Assembly (NCBI GenBank): GCA_002307375.1
Contig: NTJI01000005.1
Span: forward strand, 124,001 to 188,000
Direction of reading: 5' to 3'
Length of the DNA stretch: 64,000 nucleotides
DNA from: Lysobacteraceae bacterium NML93-0399
GTDB taxonomy: Bacteria > Pseudomonadota > Gammaproteobacteria > Xanthomonadales > Xanthomonadaceae
Below are positions 8,652-18,416 of this stretch, piece by piece (position 1 is the first letter of the stretch; every line of letters begins with the position of its first letter). Under the pieces are notes generated by a model, which was not told the DNA's origin, searched no databases, and worked only from the letters and a program-made list of their open reading frames with translations. The position numbers were made by a program, and so were the translations under genes.

Positions 8652-10196
8652 ATGGAATGGCTGTCCGACCCCACGATCTGGATGGGGCTGGCGACCCTGG
8701 TAGTCCTCGAGATCATTCTCGGGATCGACAACCTGGTGTTCATCGCGATCCTCGCCGACAAGCTGCCACCGGAGCAGCGCGACAAGGCCCGTGTCATCGG
8801 CCTGTCGCTGGCGCTGCTGATGCGGCTGATCCTGCTGGCGCTGGTGGCCTGGATCGCCGGGCTGGTCACGCCGCTGTTCTCGGTCTGGGGCAATTCGTTC
8901 TCGGGACGGGACCTGATCCTGCTGGTCGGCGGCCTGTTCCTGCTGTTCAAGGCGACGATGGAGCTGCACGAGCGGCTCGAGGGACGCCAGCACGAGGCCA
9001 TCACCAAGAAGGTCTATGCCTCGTTCAGCGTGGTGCTGGCGCAGATCGTCGTGCTCGATGCGGTGTTCTCGCTCGACTCGGTGATCACCGCGGTCGGCAT
9101 GGTCGAGCACCTGGGCGTGATGTACGCGGCCGTCACCATCGCGATGGCGGTGATGTTGCTGGCCAGCAAGCCGCTGACCAACTTCGTCAACAAGCACCCC
9201 ACGGTCGTCGTGCTGTGCCTGGGCTTTTTGCTGATGATCGGTTTCAGCCTGGTCGCCGAAGGTCTGGGCTTCAAGATTCCGAAGGGCTATCTGTACGCGG
9301 CGATCGCGTTCTCGGTTCTGGTCGAGGCGTTCAACCAGTGGTCGCGCTTCAACCGCGAGCGCCATGCGCAGCAGTTGCCGTTCCGCCAGCGCACCGCCGA
9401 TGCCGTGCTGCGCCTGCTGGGCACGCGCCCGGACGCGCAGTTCGAGGCCGGCACACCCGACGCCGAGCGCGGCGAAGGCGAGGAGCAGCTCGAGGCGGCC
9501 GAGCACGACATGATCCGCAGCGTGCTGACGCTGGCCGAGCGGCCGGTGTCGAGCGTGATGACGGTGCGCAGCGACATCGAATGGATCGACGCGACCCGCG
9601 GCATCGAGCACGCGACCGCGCGCCTGGTCGAATCGCCGCACACCCGCCTGCTGGTCTGCGACGGCGAGCTCGACCAGCTGCTGGGCGTGGTGCAGAGCGG
9701 CGACCTGCTGTCGAGCGTGCTGCAGGGGCGCGCGCTCGACGTCACCGATTTCGTCCGCGAGCCGCTGGTCGTGCCCGAGGGCACGTCGACGCTGCGCGTG
9801 CTCGAGCAGATCCGTGCCCATCCGATTCCGCTGGCGGTCGTCGTCGACGAATACGGCAGCATCGAGGGCATGGTCACCGCGAACGACCTGCTGGCGACGA
9901 TCGCCGGCGATCTGGCCGATACCCGCGACGCCGACTACGGCGCCAGCCGTGGCGAGGACGGCAGCTGGCTCGTCGACGGTTCGATGTCGCTGCAGGACCT
10001 GGAGCTGACGACCGGTGTCGCCCTGCCGCGTGATCCGACCTACGTGACGCTGTCGGGCCTGGTGCTGCACCTGCTCGACCGCATGCCGGTCGAGGGCGAC
10101 ACGGTCGATGCGGGTGCCTATCGCCTGCACGTCGATTCGCTCGAGCGTCGCCGCGTGGGCAAGCTGCGGATCGAAGTGGCCTCGGTCGAGGCCTGA
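8652..10196 (+). CDS. TerC family membrane protein with CBS and CorC_HlyC domains
   Basis: A 514-residue inner-membrane protein of the YegH/YoaE architecture. The TerC domain (1-230) has about seven membrane segments and acidic in-membrane motifs ([25 protein letters not shown]) typical of metal-ion exporters. A cytoplasmic CBS pair (about 295-420, starting [13 protein letters not shown]) is followed by a CorC_HlyC domain (about 430-510). Likely a metal or manganese efflux protein; the ion is not determined. No operon partners; ubiE follows after 68 bases. Confidence 0.87.
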   Translation: MEWLSDPTIWMGLATLVVLEIILGIDNLVFIAILADKLPPEQRDKARVIGLSLALLMRLILLALVAWIAGLVTPLFSVWGNSFSGRDLILLVGGLFLLFKATMELHERLEGRQHEAITKKVYASFSVVLAQIVVLDAVFSLDSVITAVGMVEHLGVMYAAVTIAMAVMLLASKPLTNFVNKHPTVVVLCLGFLLMIGFSLVAEGLGFKIPKGYLYAAIAFSVLVEAFNQWSRFNRERHAQQLPFRQRTADAVLRLLGTRPDAQFEAGTPDAERGEGEEQLEAAEHDMIRSVLTLAERPVSSVMTVRSDIEWIDATRGIEHATARLVESPHTRLLVCDGELDQLLGVVQSGDLLSSVLQGRALDVTDFVREPLVVPEGTSTLRVLEQIRAHPIPLAVVVDEYGSIEGMVTANDLLATIAGDLADTRDADYGASRGEDGSWLVDGSMSLQDLELTTGVALPRDPTYVTLSGLVLHLLDRMPVEGDTVDAGAYRLHVDSLERRRVGKLRIEVASVEA

Positions 10197-10264
10197 GCGC
10201 GGGCGTCGGCGCCCGCGCCACGCCGTCGACGTCCGATCCGGGCGGGGGATGCGATAATCGCGCC

Positions 10265-11026
10265 ATGAGCGACGAATCCAGCAAGCCCGGCACCACCCAT
10301 TTCGGTTTCCGCGACGTGCCCACGGGCGAGAAGCAGAAACTGGTCGGCGAAGTGTTCTCCTCGGTCGCAGGCAACTACGACCTGATGAACGACCTGATGA
10401 GCCTCGGCATCCACCGCGTGTGGAAGCGCTACTTCGTCGCCACCGCGCAGGTGCGCACCGGCGACCGCGTGCTCGATCTGGCCGGCGGCACCGGTGACAT
10501 CGCCGCGCTGCTCAAGTCGCGCGTGGGCGAATCGGGCGAACTGGTGCTCGGCGACATCAACGCCTCGATGCTGCGCGTCGGCCGCGACCGCATGACCGAC
10601 CGCGGCAACGTGCGCGGCTTCGAGTACGTGCAGTGCAACGCCGAAACCCTGCCGTTCCCGGACAACAGCTTCGATCTGGTGACCATCGCCTTCGGCCTGC
10701 GCAACGTCACCGACAAGGACGCCGCGCTGCGCGAGATGCTGCGCGTGCTGAAAGTCGGCGGCCAGGCGCGCGTGCTGGAGTTCTCGGAAGTGAAGGCCGA
10801 CTGGTTCAAGCCGATCTACGACTTCCATTCGTTCCAGATCATGCCGCGCCTGGGCAAGCTGTTCGCCCGCGACAGCGCCAGCTACCAGTACCTGTCCGAG
10901 TCGATCCGCAAGCACCCGCCGCAGGACGCGCTCAAGGGCATGATGGAAGCCGCGGGCTTCGCGCGCTGCAGGTACCGCAACCTGAGCGGCGGCATCGTCG
11001 CCATCCACGACGGCTACAAGGCCTGA
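10265..11026 (+). CDS. ubiE: Ubiquinone/menaquinone biosynthesis C-methyltransferase UbiE
   Basis: SAM-dependent C-methyltransferase of ubiquinone (and menaquinone) synthesis. The 253-residue protein has the UbiE signature KQKLVGEVFSSVAGNYDLMNDLMS at the N-terminus, SAM-binding DLAGGTGDIAALL, and the second signature VTIAFGLRNVTDKDAALREMLRVLK. The C-terminal SGGIVAIHDGYKA is also characteristic. Complete and apparently monocistronic. Confidence 0.95.
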   Translation: MSDESSKPGTTHFGFRDVPTGEKQKLVGEVFSSVAGNYDLMNDLMSLGIHRVWKRYFVATAQVRTGDRVLDLAGGTGDIAALLKSRVGESGELVLGDINASMLRVGRDRMTDRGNVRGFEYVQCNAETLPFPDNSFDLVTIAFGLRNVTDKDAALREMLRVLKVGGQARVLEFSEVKADWFKPIYDFHSFQIMPRLGKLFARDSASYQYLSESIRKHPPQDALKGMMEAAGFARCRYRNLSGGIVAIHDGYKA

Positions 11027-11166
11027 CCGACGCGGTTTGACCCGAGACCGCGCACGGCCCCCAGGGCCCCGCGCGTGCGGGTACGGGCTCCTGCCGGGGC
11101 CACCCGGCCCGTTCAGCCGCGGCGCCCGCGCTAGAATCGCGGGTCTGTTTCCCGTGGACTCCCCTG

Positions 11167-13146
11167 ATGCGCCCCTTCCGTTCCGCCGCCGGCCTGTTGG
11201 CGATGGCCGTCCTTGCGCTGTCGGCCTGCAACCGCGAAACCCCACCCACCGAAGCGGCCGCCACGCCGGCCGCCAGCGCCGACCGTGACGAGCATTCCTA
11301 TGCGCAGCCCGACAAGGTCGTCACCGAAGATCTCGCGCTGGACATCGCGCTCGATTTCGACGCGCGCACGATCGCCGGCACCGCCACCTACACCCTGCAG
11401 TGGAAGGACCAGTCCGCCACCCAGCTGGTGCTCGACACCCGCGCGCTGACCATCTCCAAGGTCGAAGGCGAAGCCGCCGGCGCCTGGCAGCCGCTGCAGT
11501 TCGCGCTGGCCGAGGCCGATGCCACGCTCGGCAGCAAGCTCACCATCGAAACGCCCGAGCGCAACGCCAGGGTCCGCGTGACCTATGCGAGCTCACCCGA
11601 CGCCTCGGGCCTGCAGTGGCTCACGCCGGAGATGACCGAGGGCAAGCAGCTGCCTTTCATGTTCAGCCAGTCGCAGCAGATCCACGCGCGCTCGTGGGTG
11701 CCGCTGCAGGACACGCCGGCGATCCGCTACACCTACTCGGCGCGCGTCACCACGCGTCCCGACGTCATGGTGCTGATGAGCGCCGACAACGATCCGGCCG
11801 CGCAGCGCACCGGCGAGTACAGCTTCTCGATGCCGCAGAGGATTCCCTCGTACCTGATGGCGATCGCCGCGGGCGACCTGGTGTTCAAGGAAATCTCCGG
11901 CCGCGCCGGCGTCTGGGCCGAGCCGGCAATGGTCGACCGCGCGGTGGCCGAGTTCGCCGACACCGAGAAGATGATCGAGGTCACCGAGCAGCTCTACGGC
12001 CCCTATCGCTGGGAGCGCTACGACCTGCTGATCCTGCCGCCCTCGTTCCCCTACGGCGGCATGGAGAATCCGCGCCTGTCGTTTATCACGCCGACCGTCA
12101 TCGTCGGCGACAAGTCGCTGGTGTCGCTGATCGCGCACGAGCTCGCGCACAGCTGGTCGGGCAACCTCGTCACCTTCGCCAGCGCCAAGCACGGCTGGCT
12201 CAACGAGGGCTTCACCAGCTACGTCGAGAACCGCATCGTCGAATCGGTGTACGGCAAGGAAATGAGCGACATGGAGTTCGTGATCGCGCGCAATGCACTG
12301 CGCGAGAACATCGGCGCCATGCCCGAGTCCACGCAGGCGCTGGCGATCAAGCCGGGCACCGAACTCGACGCCGACGACGCGCTGAGCGCGGTCGCCTACG
12401 ATAAGGGCGCATGGTTCCTGCAGTTCCTGGAGCAGCGTTTCGGCCGCGAGAATTTCGACGCCTTCCTGCGTGGTTACTTCGACCACTTCGCGTTCCAGAG
12501 CATCACCACCGAGCAGTTCCTGGCCTATGCGAAGGAACACCTGTTCGACAAATATCCCGACACGGTGACCGACGCAGAAATCCAGGAATGGGTCTACGCG
12601 CCGGGCCTGCCGTCGTATGCACCGCAGGTGATGTCGCGCAACTTCGGCATCGTCGATTCGGCGCGTCTTGCATGGCTGGGCAGCGCGCAGTTGCCGCCGC
12701 GCCAGATCACCGATGCATGGTCGACGCAGGAGTGGCTGCACTTCCTCGAAGGCCTGCCGCAGACGCTGACCAGCGAGCAGCTGACCCAGCTCGACGAGGC
12801 CTACGCGTTCACCGGCACCGACAACGGCGAGATCGCGATGCGCTGGTATCCGCTGGCGGTGCGCAGCGGCTATACGCAGGCCAACGAAGCGCTGGCCGAG
12901 TTCACCGCACGCGTCGGCCGTCGCAAGCTGATCATGCCGATCTACACCGCCCTGGTGCAGACCGAGCCGGGCCTGGCGCTGGCGAAGCAGATCTTCGAGA
13001 CCGCGCGTCCGGGCTACCACCCGATCACGACCGGCTCGGTGGAGGCGCTGATCAACGACGCCCGTCCGGCCCCGGCGCCCGCGCAGGCGCCTGCCGAGGA
13101 CACCGCGGCGCCGGAAGATGCTGCGCCGCCGGCAACGGCCAACTGA
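11167..13146 (+). CDS. M1 family aminopeptidase, lipoprotein
   Basis: A 659-residue zinc metallopeptidase related to the LTA4-hydrolase branch of M1. A signal peptide with lipobox LSAC (Cys20) indicates a lipid anchor. The exopeptidase motif GGMENP is present near residue 298. Zinc ligands are H324 and H328 in HELAHSW and E347 in WLNEGFTSY, with correct HExxH-18-E spacing. The C-terminal helical domain ends in a low-complexity Ala/Pro tail after about residue 635. It probably digests peptides in the periplasm. Confidence 0.92.
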   Translation: MRPFRSAAGLLAMAVLALSACNRETPPTEAAATPAASADRDEHSYAQPDKVVTEDLALDIALDFDARTIAGTATYTLQWKDQSATQLVLDTRALTISKVEGEAAGAWQPLQFALAEADATLGSKLTIETPERNARVRVTYASSPDASGLQWLTPEMTEGKQLPFMFSQSQQIHARSWVPLQDTPAIRYTYSARVTTRPDVMVLMSADNDPAAQRTGEYSFSMPQRIPSYLMAIAAGDLVFKEISGRAGVWAEPAMVDRAVAEFADTEKMIEVTEQLYGPYRWERYDLLILPPSFPYGGMENPRLSFITPTVIVGDKSLVSLIAHELAHSWSGNLVTFASAKHGWLNEGFTSYVENRIVESVYGKEMSDMEFVIARNALRENIGAMPESTQALAIKPGTELDADDALSAVAYDKGAWFLQFLEQRFGRENFDAFLRGYFDHFAFQSITTEQFLAYAKEHLFDKYPDTVTDAEIQEWVYAPGLPSYAPQVMSRNFGIVDSARLAWLGSAQLPPRQITDAWSTQEWLHFLEGLPQTLTSEQLTQLDEAYAFTGTDNGEIAMRWYPLAVRSGYTQANEALAEFTARVGRRKLIMPIYTALVQTEPGLALAKQIFETARPGYHPITTGSVEALINDARPAPAPAQAPAEDTAAPEDAAPPATAN

Positions 13147-13211
13147 AGTCCAGTCATTCCGCAATGCCCGTTCGCGGCCGCCCTCGTGGCGGCCGCGCGC
13201 GTTCCGGCTTC

Positions 13212-13255
13212 CGTGCTCGTTTCCGAGGGCGCTTGCGCGATCGGAAACGAGCACG
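13212..13255. repeat. Perfect 15-bp stem-loop between M1 peptidase and lipoprotein genes
   Basis: The arms cgtgctcgtttccga (13212-13226) and tcggaaacgagcacg (13241-13255) are exact complements; the 14-base loop contains gcgcttgcgc, itself palindromic. No T-run follows on either strand. It begins 66 bases after the peptidase stop. It could end transcription or protect the mRNA 3' end; a divergent REP-like element is equally possible. Confidence 0.7.
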
Positions 13256-13399
13256 ATGCGCGTCCTCGATCCGCAGGCGCGGTAGGCTTTGCGCACGCCG
13301 CAGTGCCGGTACTTCGCGCTGCCGTGCACACGAGACGTCGAAGGCGCATCCGCCGCATGCCGACGTGGCGCGCCATTGGATCGAACGAGGACCATCCGC

Positions 13400-14131
13400 A
13401 TGACATCCCGACACCTGCTCGCCACCGCATTGCTCGCCGCGCTGTTGCCGCTTACCGCCTGTCAGGACCGCGAGGCCCAGGCCGCTGCCCAGGCGCAGGC
13501 GCAAGCCGCCGCAGCCGAGGAACAGGCCGAAGCCGCCGAGCGCGACTTCGAATCCGCGGTGGCCATCGAGAACTGGGCGCTCGCCAAGGCGCAGGCCGAT
13601 GTGCTGCTCGCCCGCTTCCCGGAGACCGAAGCCGCGGGCCGCGTGCGCGCGAAGTTCGATGACGTCAAGGCGCGCGGCGACGCGCTGCGCGAGGACGCAC
13701 GCACCAAGGCCTTGTGGAGCTACGACACCGCCAACGTCGAAGGCGGCCAGCAGTTGTCGGCGGCCATCTATGCACGCGACAACGTCGACGTCGACGGCAG
13801 CCGCCCGACGCAGGTGCGGCTGATCTTCCGCGATCATCCGTCGTGGGGCCGCAGCAGCTACCTGGTGCTGCAGGCCGGCGACTTCGACTGTTATCCCAGC
13901 TGCCGCGTCTCGGTCGCGGTCGATGACGGGGAACCCCGCCGCATGGCCGCCAACCGCCCGCAGACCGATGAAGCCATCGCGATGTTCATCGACGACGAGC
14001 GCGCCCTGTGGCGTCTGCTCGATGGCGCAAAGACGGTGTCGATCGCGTTCCCGGTCAAGGCCGGCGGCACGCGCACGGCGGTGTTCGAAGTTGCGGGGCT
14101 GGATCGCTCGAAACTGCCGAAGTGGAACTGA
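13400..14131 (+). CDS. Putative lipoprotein of unknown function
   Basis: A 243-residue exported protein. The signal peptide ends with lipobox LTAC (Cys21); an Ala/Gln/Glu-rich coiled-coil segment (about 25-65) is followed by a folded domain with two nearby cysteines (DFDCYPSCRVSV). Not recognised as a named family. The start at 13400 gives a textbook signal peptide; the longer open frame to 13289 does not. Monocistronic as far as can be seen. Confidence 0.7.
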   Translation: MTSRHLLATALLAALLPLTACQDREAQAAAQAQAQAAAAEEQAEAAERDFESAVAIENWALAKAQADVLLARFPETEAAGRVRAKFDDVKARGDALREDARTKALWSYDTANVEGGQQLSAAIYARDNVDVDGSRPTQVRLIFRDHPSWGRSSYLVLQAGDFDCYPSCRVSVAVDDGEPRRMAANRPQTDEAIAMFIDDERALWRLLDGAKTVSIAFPVKAGGTRTAVFEVAGLDRSKLPKWN

Positions 14132-14270
14132 GTCGCAGGCGCTGAACTGATGGCTCAGCGGCGGCTATGCCGCGCACACTCTTCGCCTGTGGATCTCCGT
14201 CATTCCGCCTGAGCGCGTGACTCCACGGCACCCGGTGATAAGCACCAAGGACGACCAGCGCGCCGGCGAT

Positions 14271-14693
14271 CTATCGACAATTGGCCTGCGCCACCGCCAG
14301 GCGCTGGCTGGCGGCATTGCGTTCGCGCGTTGCGGCACGCTGTTGGGCGTCGCGCTGCGCACGCAGGCCTGACTGGTCGGTCGGGTCCGCCGCATCACCA
14401 CCACGCGCCGCGCGCTGTGTTTCGACCGCTGCGGCGCGCCGCTGCGCGCTGGCGACACGTGCGTTGCTGGTCGGCTGGATCACCGCGTTCGCGCGCTGCA
14501 GGCATCGCTCACGCGCGGGGTCGGGCGCGGTCCGTGTGCCCACGGCAGTCGGCAACCGGGGCGCGGGTTCGATCTGGCGCAGCGCCGGGCCGGCGGGCGT
14601 CGGGGCAGCCGCCGGATTGCGCAGCTGTTGCGCCGAAACGGGGGCGCAGGCGAGCAGGGCGCTGACGGTCAGAATGGCAGGGATGGCGCGCAT
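14271..14693 (-). CDS. Small secreted or periplasmic protein
   Basis: A 140-residue protein with a signal peptide (MRAIPAILTVSALLACAPVSA, cleavage before QQ) and a low-complexity Ala/Arg/Gln-rich mature part that is probably helical. Two cysteines (RERCLQRAN and the terminal NCR) could pair. No family recognised. The start at 14693 fits the signal peptide better than 14747. Confidence 0.6.
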   Translation of the reverse strand: MRAIPAILTVSALLACAPVSAQQLRNPAAAPTPAGPALRQIEPAPRLPTAVGTRTAPDPARERCLQRANAVIQPTSNARVASAQRRAAAVETQRAARGGDAADPTDQSGLRAQRDAQQRAATRERNAASQRLAVAQANCR

Positions 14694-14766
14694 CGGCGTG
14701 TCCAGGCGGCGGTCGTGACAACATGGCGCCGGCGGTGTGGAGACCAAGGCCGGACGGCGTCGTGGT

Positions 14767-16269
14767 TCAGGCGCGGGCGGGTGCCTCGTTACGCGCGATC
14801 TCGCAGTCCGGCTCGGCCACCGGACCGGGCGGATGCACCGGCACTTCGGCCGGAATCGCGCCGGTATGCGGATCCGTCGGCGCCAGCATGCGCGCGCGGC
14901 GCCAGCCGCCCCAGCGGTAGTAGGCGATCGCCAGCACCATCGCCAGCAGCGCGCTGGCCGGGAAACTCCACCAGATCGCGTCCACGCCCAGCACCGGCTG
15001 CAGCAGCGTCGCGAACGGCACGCGCACGCCCCACAGCGTGAGGCCCAGGATGAACAGCGGCGGCAGCACCGCGCCGGTCGAGCGCACCACGCCGAACAGC
15101 ACGAAGGTCACGCCGAAGAACAGGAACGACCAGATCGCGATGCGGTTGAGATGCCGCGCGGTCTCGAGCGCCACGCTGGCATCGCCGAGGAACAGCGACA
15201 GCGCGGCGCGGTCGAGCAGCAGCAACAGCACGATCAGCGCACCGGTCAGTAACACGTTGAAGCCGACGCCTGTCCCGGCGATCCGCGACACGCGGTCCCA
15301 ATGCCCGGCGCCGACGTTCTGCGCCGCCATCGTCGAACACGCCGCGCCGATCGCCATCGCCGGCATCTGCACATAGGTCCACAACTGCAGCGCCGCGCCG
15401 TAACCGGCGGTGGTGTCCACGCCGTGCGCGTTGACCATCGAGATCATCGCGATCATCGCCGCCGACAGCATCGCCATCTGCAGGCCCATCGGCAGACCCT
15501 TGCCCAGCAGCGCGCGCACGATGGTCCAGTCGGGCCGGTAGAGATGCCGCTCGGTGCGATGGATCCACAAACGGTGCCTGCGATGCCGCAGCCAGGCGAG
15601 CAGGGCGGTCAGGCCCAGCGCATTCGCGATCAGGCTGGCCAGTGCCGCGCCGGCCATGCCCATCGTCGGCAGCGGCCCGACGCCGAGCATCAGCATCGGC
15701 ACCAGGATGATGTCGAGCGCGACCACCAGCAGCAGGAACAGGAACGGCGTGCGCGCATCACCGGCGCCGCGCAGGATCGCCGACAGGAACGCGAACGCGT
15801 ACAGGAAGGGCACCGCGAGGAAGATCAGTTTCAGATAGGCATCGGCATGCGGCAGCGCATCGGCCGGCGTGCCCATCCACAGCAGCACATGGCGTGACAG
15901 CGGCAGGCCGATCAGCGCTACCAGCACCGAGGCGGTCATGAAGAACGTCGCACTGGTGCCGATCGCGCGCTTGGCGCCCGCCAGGTCGTCGCGGCCGATC
16001 GCCTGCGCAACCAGGATCGTCGCCGCCATGCCCACGCCGAACACCGCGCCCAGCAGCAGGAACAGGATGTTGTTGGCATTGGCGATCGCCGCCAGTGCGC
16101 CTTCGCCGAGGAAGCGGCCGATCCAGATCGCATTCACCGAACCGTTGAGCGACTGCATGACGTTGCCGCCCAGGATCGGCAGCGCGAACGCGAGCAGCGT
16201 CGGCGCGATGGCGCCGCGGGTCAGGTCACGGGGGCGGGCGGGGGAGGTGGCACGTGTGCGTCGCGACAT
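14767..16269 (-). CDS. MATE family efflux transporter
   Basis: A 500-residue inner-membrane exporter of the multidrug and toxic compound extrusion family, with two MatE halves and about 12 membrane segments. The first half starts LTRGAIAPTLLAFALPILGGNVMQSLNGSVNAIWIG. The start at 16269 (MSRRTRATSP) follows family length; the frame stays open to 16467 through repeat sequence. Likely a Na+- or H+-coupled drug antiporter; substrate unknown. It lies 73 bases from the secreted protein gene on the same strand. Confidence 0.88.
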   Translation of the reverse strand: MSRRTRATSPARPRDLTRGAIAPTLLAFALPILGGNVMQSLNGSVNAIWIGRFLGEGALAAIANANNILFLLLGAVFGVGMAATILVAQAIGRDDLAGAKRAIGTSATFFMTASVLVALIGLPLSRHVLLWMGTPADALPHADAYLKLIFLAVPFLYAFAFLSAILRGAGDARTPFLFLLLVVALDIILVPMLMLGVGPLPTMGMAGAALASLIANALGLTALLAWLRHRRHRLWIHRTERHLYRPDWTIVRALLGKGLPMGLQMAMLSAAMIAMISMVNAHGVDTTAGYGAALQLWTYVQMPAMAIGAACSTMAAQNVGAGHWDRVSRIAGTGVGFNVLLTGALIVLLLLLDRAALSLFLGDASVALETARHLNRIAIWSFLFFGVTFVLFGVVRSTGAVLPPLFILGLTLWGVRVPFATLLQPVLGVDAIWWSFPASALLAMVLAIAYYRWGGWRRARMLAPTDPHTGAIPAEVPVHPPGPVAEPDCEIARNEAPARA

Positions 16270-16706
16270 GCGCGCATTCAAGCGGGAAGCGCATTGCGTC
16301 GTGGTGAGGATGGAGCCGGATGTCTTCCCCGCAGTGAACCCCTCCTTCCCCCGTGACACGAAGGAAGGTTGGGATGGGGGCAAACCTTCAGCTCGCGCAG
16401 TAGTGGTCCGCTGACCCTGCCCGAGCGCCCGCTCTCGAGTCGCCTCGACCGGATCGTTCGCTCCCACCCGACCCGTCCGGCCCGGCGAAGCACGCCGGGC
16501 ATTCGACCGATCCGCGCGGCATGCCGCGCAAGCGGATCGCGCTCATCCCCCGCACGCGGGTGAGGGCTCGAAGCAGAGCGCGCGCCCGTCAGACGAACAA
16601 CTGTGACCCCTGCACGCTGGGGCATCCCCCATCTGTCGCCAGCGCGTCGCGCCGGGAACACTGCAGAGCATCGCGCGGGCGTGCCCGCCGCCAGCAGGCG
16701 CCTGTC
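16270..16706. other. Intergenic region between MATE and hydrolase genes
   Basis: A 437-base gap between divergent genes. It contains a 'cccctccttccccc...ggaaggttgggatgggggc' inverted repeat (about 16338-16383), related to elements at 35.8 and 41.2-41.5 kb, and a second 'cccccgcacgcggg' hairpin near 16545. No gene is supported; the upstream extension of the hydrolase frame is basic low-complexity sequence. Confidence 0.6.
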
Positions 16707-18182
16707 GTGAGCCTCAATGCCGTCTCGTCGTCCGATCCCACCCAGCGCATCCAGCAGCAGGACACCCAGGCTGCCGGCGCGTCCTACACCGTCCAGCGCG
16801 GCGACACCCTCTCGGAGATCGCCAAGGCCCACGGCGTCAGCCTCGAAGGCCTGCTTGCGGCCAATCCGCAGGTGCTCAACCCCGACGTGATCTATCCCGA
16901 TCAGGCCATCGCCCTGCCGCCCGACGTGAAGCCACTCGGCGGCGAGGGCGCTCCGGTCGCTGCCACGGCCGCGAACGATGCGCAGGGCGCGTACGGCGGC
17001 GGCCCGCTCGATCGCACCCAGCTTGCGCAGCTGTTCCACGAGGCCGGCTTCCGCGGCGAGAACCTGGTGAGCATGGTCGCCATCGCCATGCGCGAATCCA
17101 GCGGCGACCCGGCCGCCTTCAACGGCAACCGCGCCACGGGCGACCAGTCCTATGGGCTCACCCAGATCAACATGCTCGGCGGCATGGGGTCCGAGCGACG
17201 CGAAGCCTTCGGGCTGAGCTCCAACGATCAGCTGTTCGACCCGCAGACCAACGCCCGCGTCGCCTACGAGCTGTCCAACAACGGCACCGATCTCTCGCCC
17301 TGGGGCGCCTACAAGGGGCTGGCCAATACCTACAACACCGATGTGTCGGCGGCTCGCGCCGCTGTCGCCGAGGCCGACGCGCAAGGGTTGCTGGGCACGC
17401 CGTTCGACGGCGCCCGCGTCGACGGCGCGGCATCGGTGCAGCAGGCCACCGCCGCGAATGCGACCCCACTGCTCGAACACGGTGATCGCGGACCGGCCGT
17501 CACCGATCTGCAGAAACGCCTCGCAGCCGCCGGCTTCAGCCCCGGCGCAGCCGACGGCATCTTCGGCGCCCGCACCGAGAGCGCCGTGCGCGACTTCCAG
17601 GCCAGCCGCGGCATCACGGTCGACGGCATCGTCGGCCCTGATACCTGGGCGCAGCTCAACGGCGCGCCGCCGGTTGCGGGCCCGGCGCCGCCGACGCCCG
17701 TTGCACCCGGCGAGGTCGCCCAGGTCAGTGACGGCCCCAGCAATGCCAAGATCGCCGGCCTGCATCCCGAGCTGCGCGGGCAGGCGGCCGAGTTCGTCAA
17801 TCGCGTCGAACGGGAGCTGGGCATCACCCTGCGCGTGACCCAGGGCTTCCGCACCTATGCCGAGCAGGACGCGCTCTACGCCCAGGGCCGGACCACGTCG
17901 GGCGACATCGTCACCAACGCCCGCGGCGGCTACAGCAACCACAACTTCGCCACCGCCTTCGACGTGGTCGAAGTGCGCCCGGACGGCTCGGTCAACTGGG
18001 AGACCGACTGGAACGCCATCGGCCGCATCGGCACCGGCATGGGCCTGGAGTGGGGCGGCAACTGGACGACCTTCGTGGACCGTCCGCACTTCCAGCTCGA
18101 CACCGGTCTGAGTACGGCCGACATGCGCAGCCGGATCGCGAACGGCAACGTCGATGCGGAGGGCTTCGTCAATTTGCGTTGA
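16707..18182 (+). CDS. Multidomain peptidoglycan hydrolase (LysM, SLT, PG-binding, M15)
   Basis: A 491-residue protein with four wall-related domains: LysM (about 27-72, YTVQRGDTLSEIAKAHGVS), a lysozyme-like transglycosylase domain (about 100-205) with probable catalytic E130 (AMRESSGDP), a PG_binding_1 repeat (258-318), and an M15 D,D/L,D-peptidase domain (about 350-470) with zinc ligands H412, D419 (SNHNFATAFD) and H461 (RPHFQLD). Start is a GTG at 16707; no signal peptide is visible. Two different cutting activities in one protein suggest an endolysin-like or secreted antibacterial role. A partner gene follows 234 bases downstream. Confidence 0.82.
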   Translation: MSLNAVSSSDPTQRIQQQDTQAAGASYTVQRGDTLSEIAKAHGVSLEGLLAANPQVLNPDVIYPDQAIALPPDVKPLGGEGAPVAATAANDAQGAYGGGPLDRTQLAQLFHEAGFRGENLVSMVAIAMRESSGDPAAFNGNRATGDQSYGLTQINMLGGMGSERREAFGLSSNDQLFDPQTNARVAYELSNNGTDLSPWGAYKGLANTYNTDVSAARAAVAEADAQGLLGTPFDGARVDGAASVQQATAANATPLLEHGDRGPAVTDLQKRLAAAGFSPGAADGIFGARTESAVRDFQASRGITVDGIVGPDTWAQLNGAPPVAGPAPPTPVAPGEVAQVSDGPSNAKIAGLHPELRGQAAEFVNRVERELGITLRVTQGFRTYAEQDALYAQGRTTSGDIVTNARGGYSNHNFATAFDVVEVRPDGSVNWETDWNAIGRIGTGMGLEWGGNWTTFVDRPHFQLDTGLSTADMRSRIANGNVDAEGFVNLR

Positions 18183-18416
18183 TGGCACAGCCCTGCCGGC
18201 GGAACCACCTTCTGGGCGCCGCGAGGCGCCCGAGTTGTACTTGCGCGGTGGCGCCGCGCTTTTCAGTGAATACGCCGTGTGCATCGGTGGTTGCGAGCGG
18301 TTCATTCGAAGCCGCCCTTCAGCCTCTGCCGGAACGGAGACCTAGGGTCGCCCCCAAGTAGAGCGTTTGCCACGCATCGCACTAGGGTGTGCACATCTCC
18401 CGACGGCAGACCTGCC

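Noticed and set aside
16707..18182. Type IV secretion effector of the Xanthomonadales killing system
   Set aside because: Wall-hydrolase domains fit, but I see no C-terminal XVIPCD-like domain or glutamine-rich tail; left as an open possibility only.
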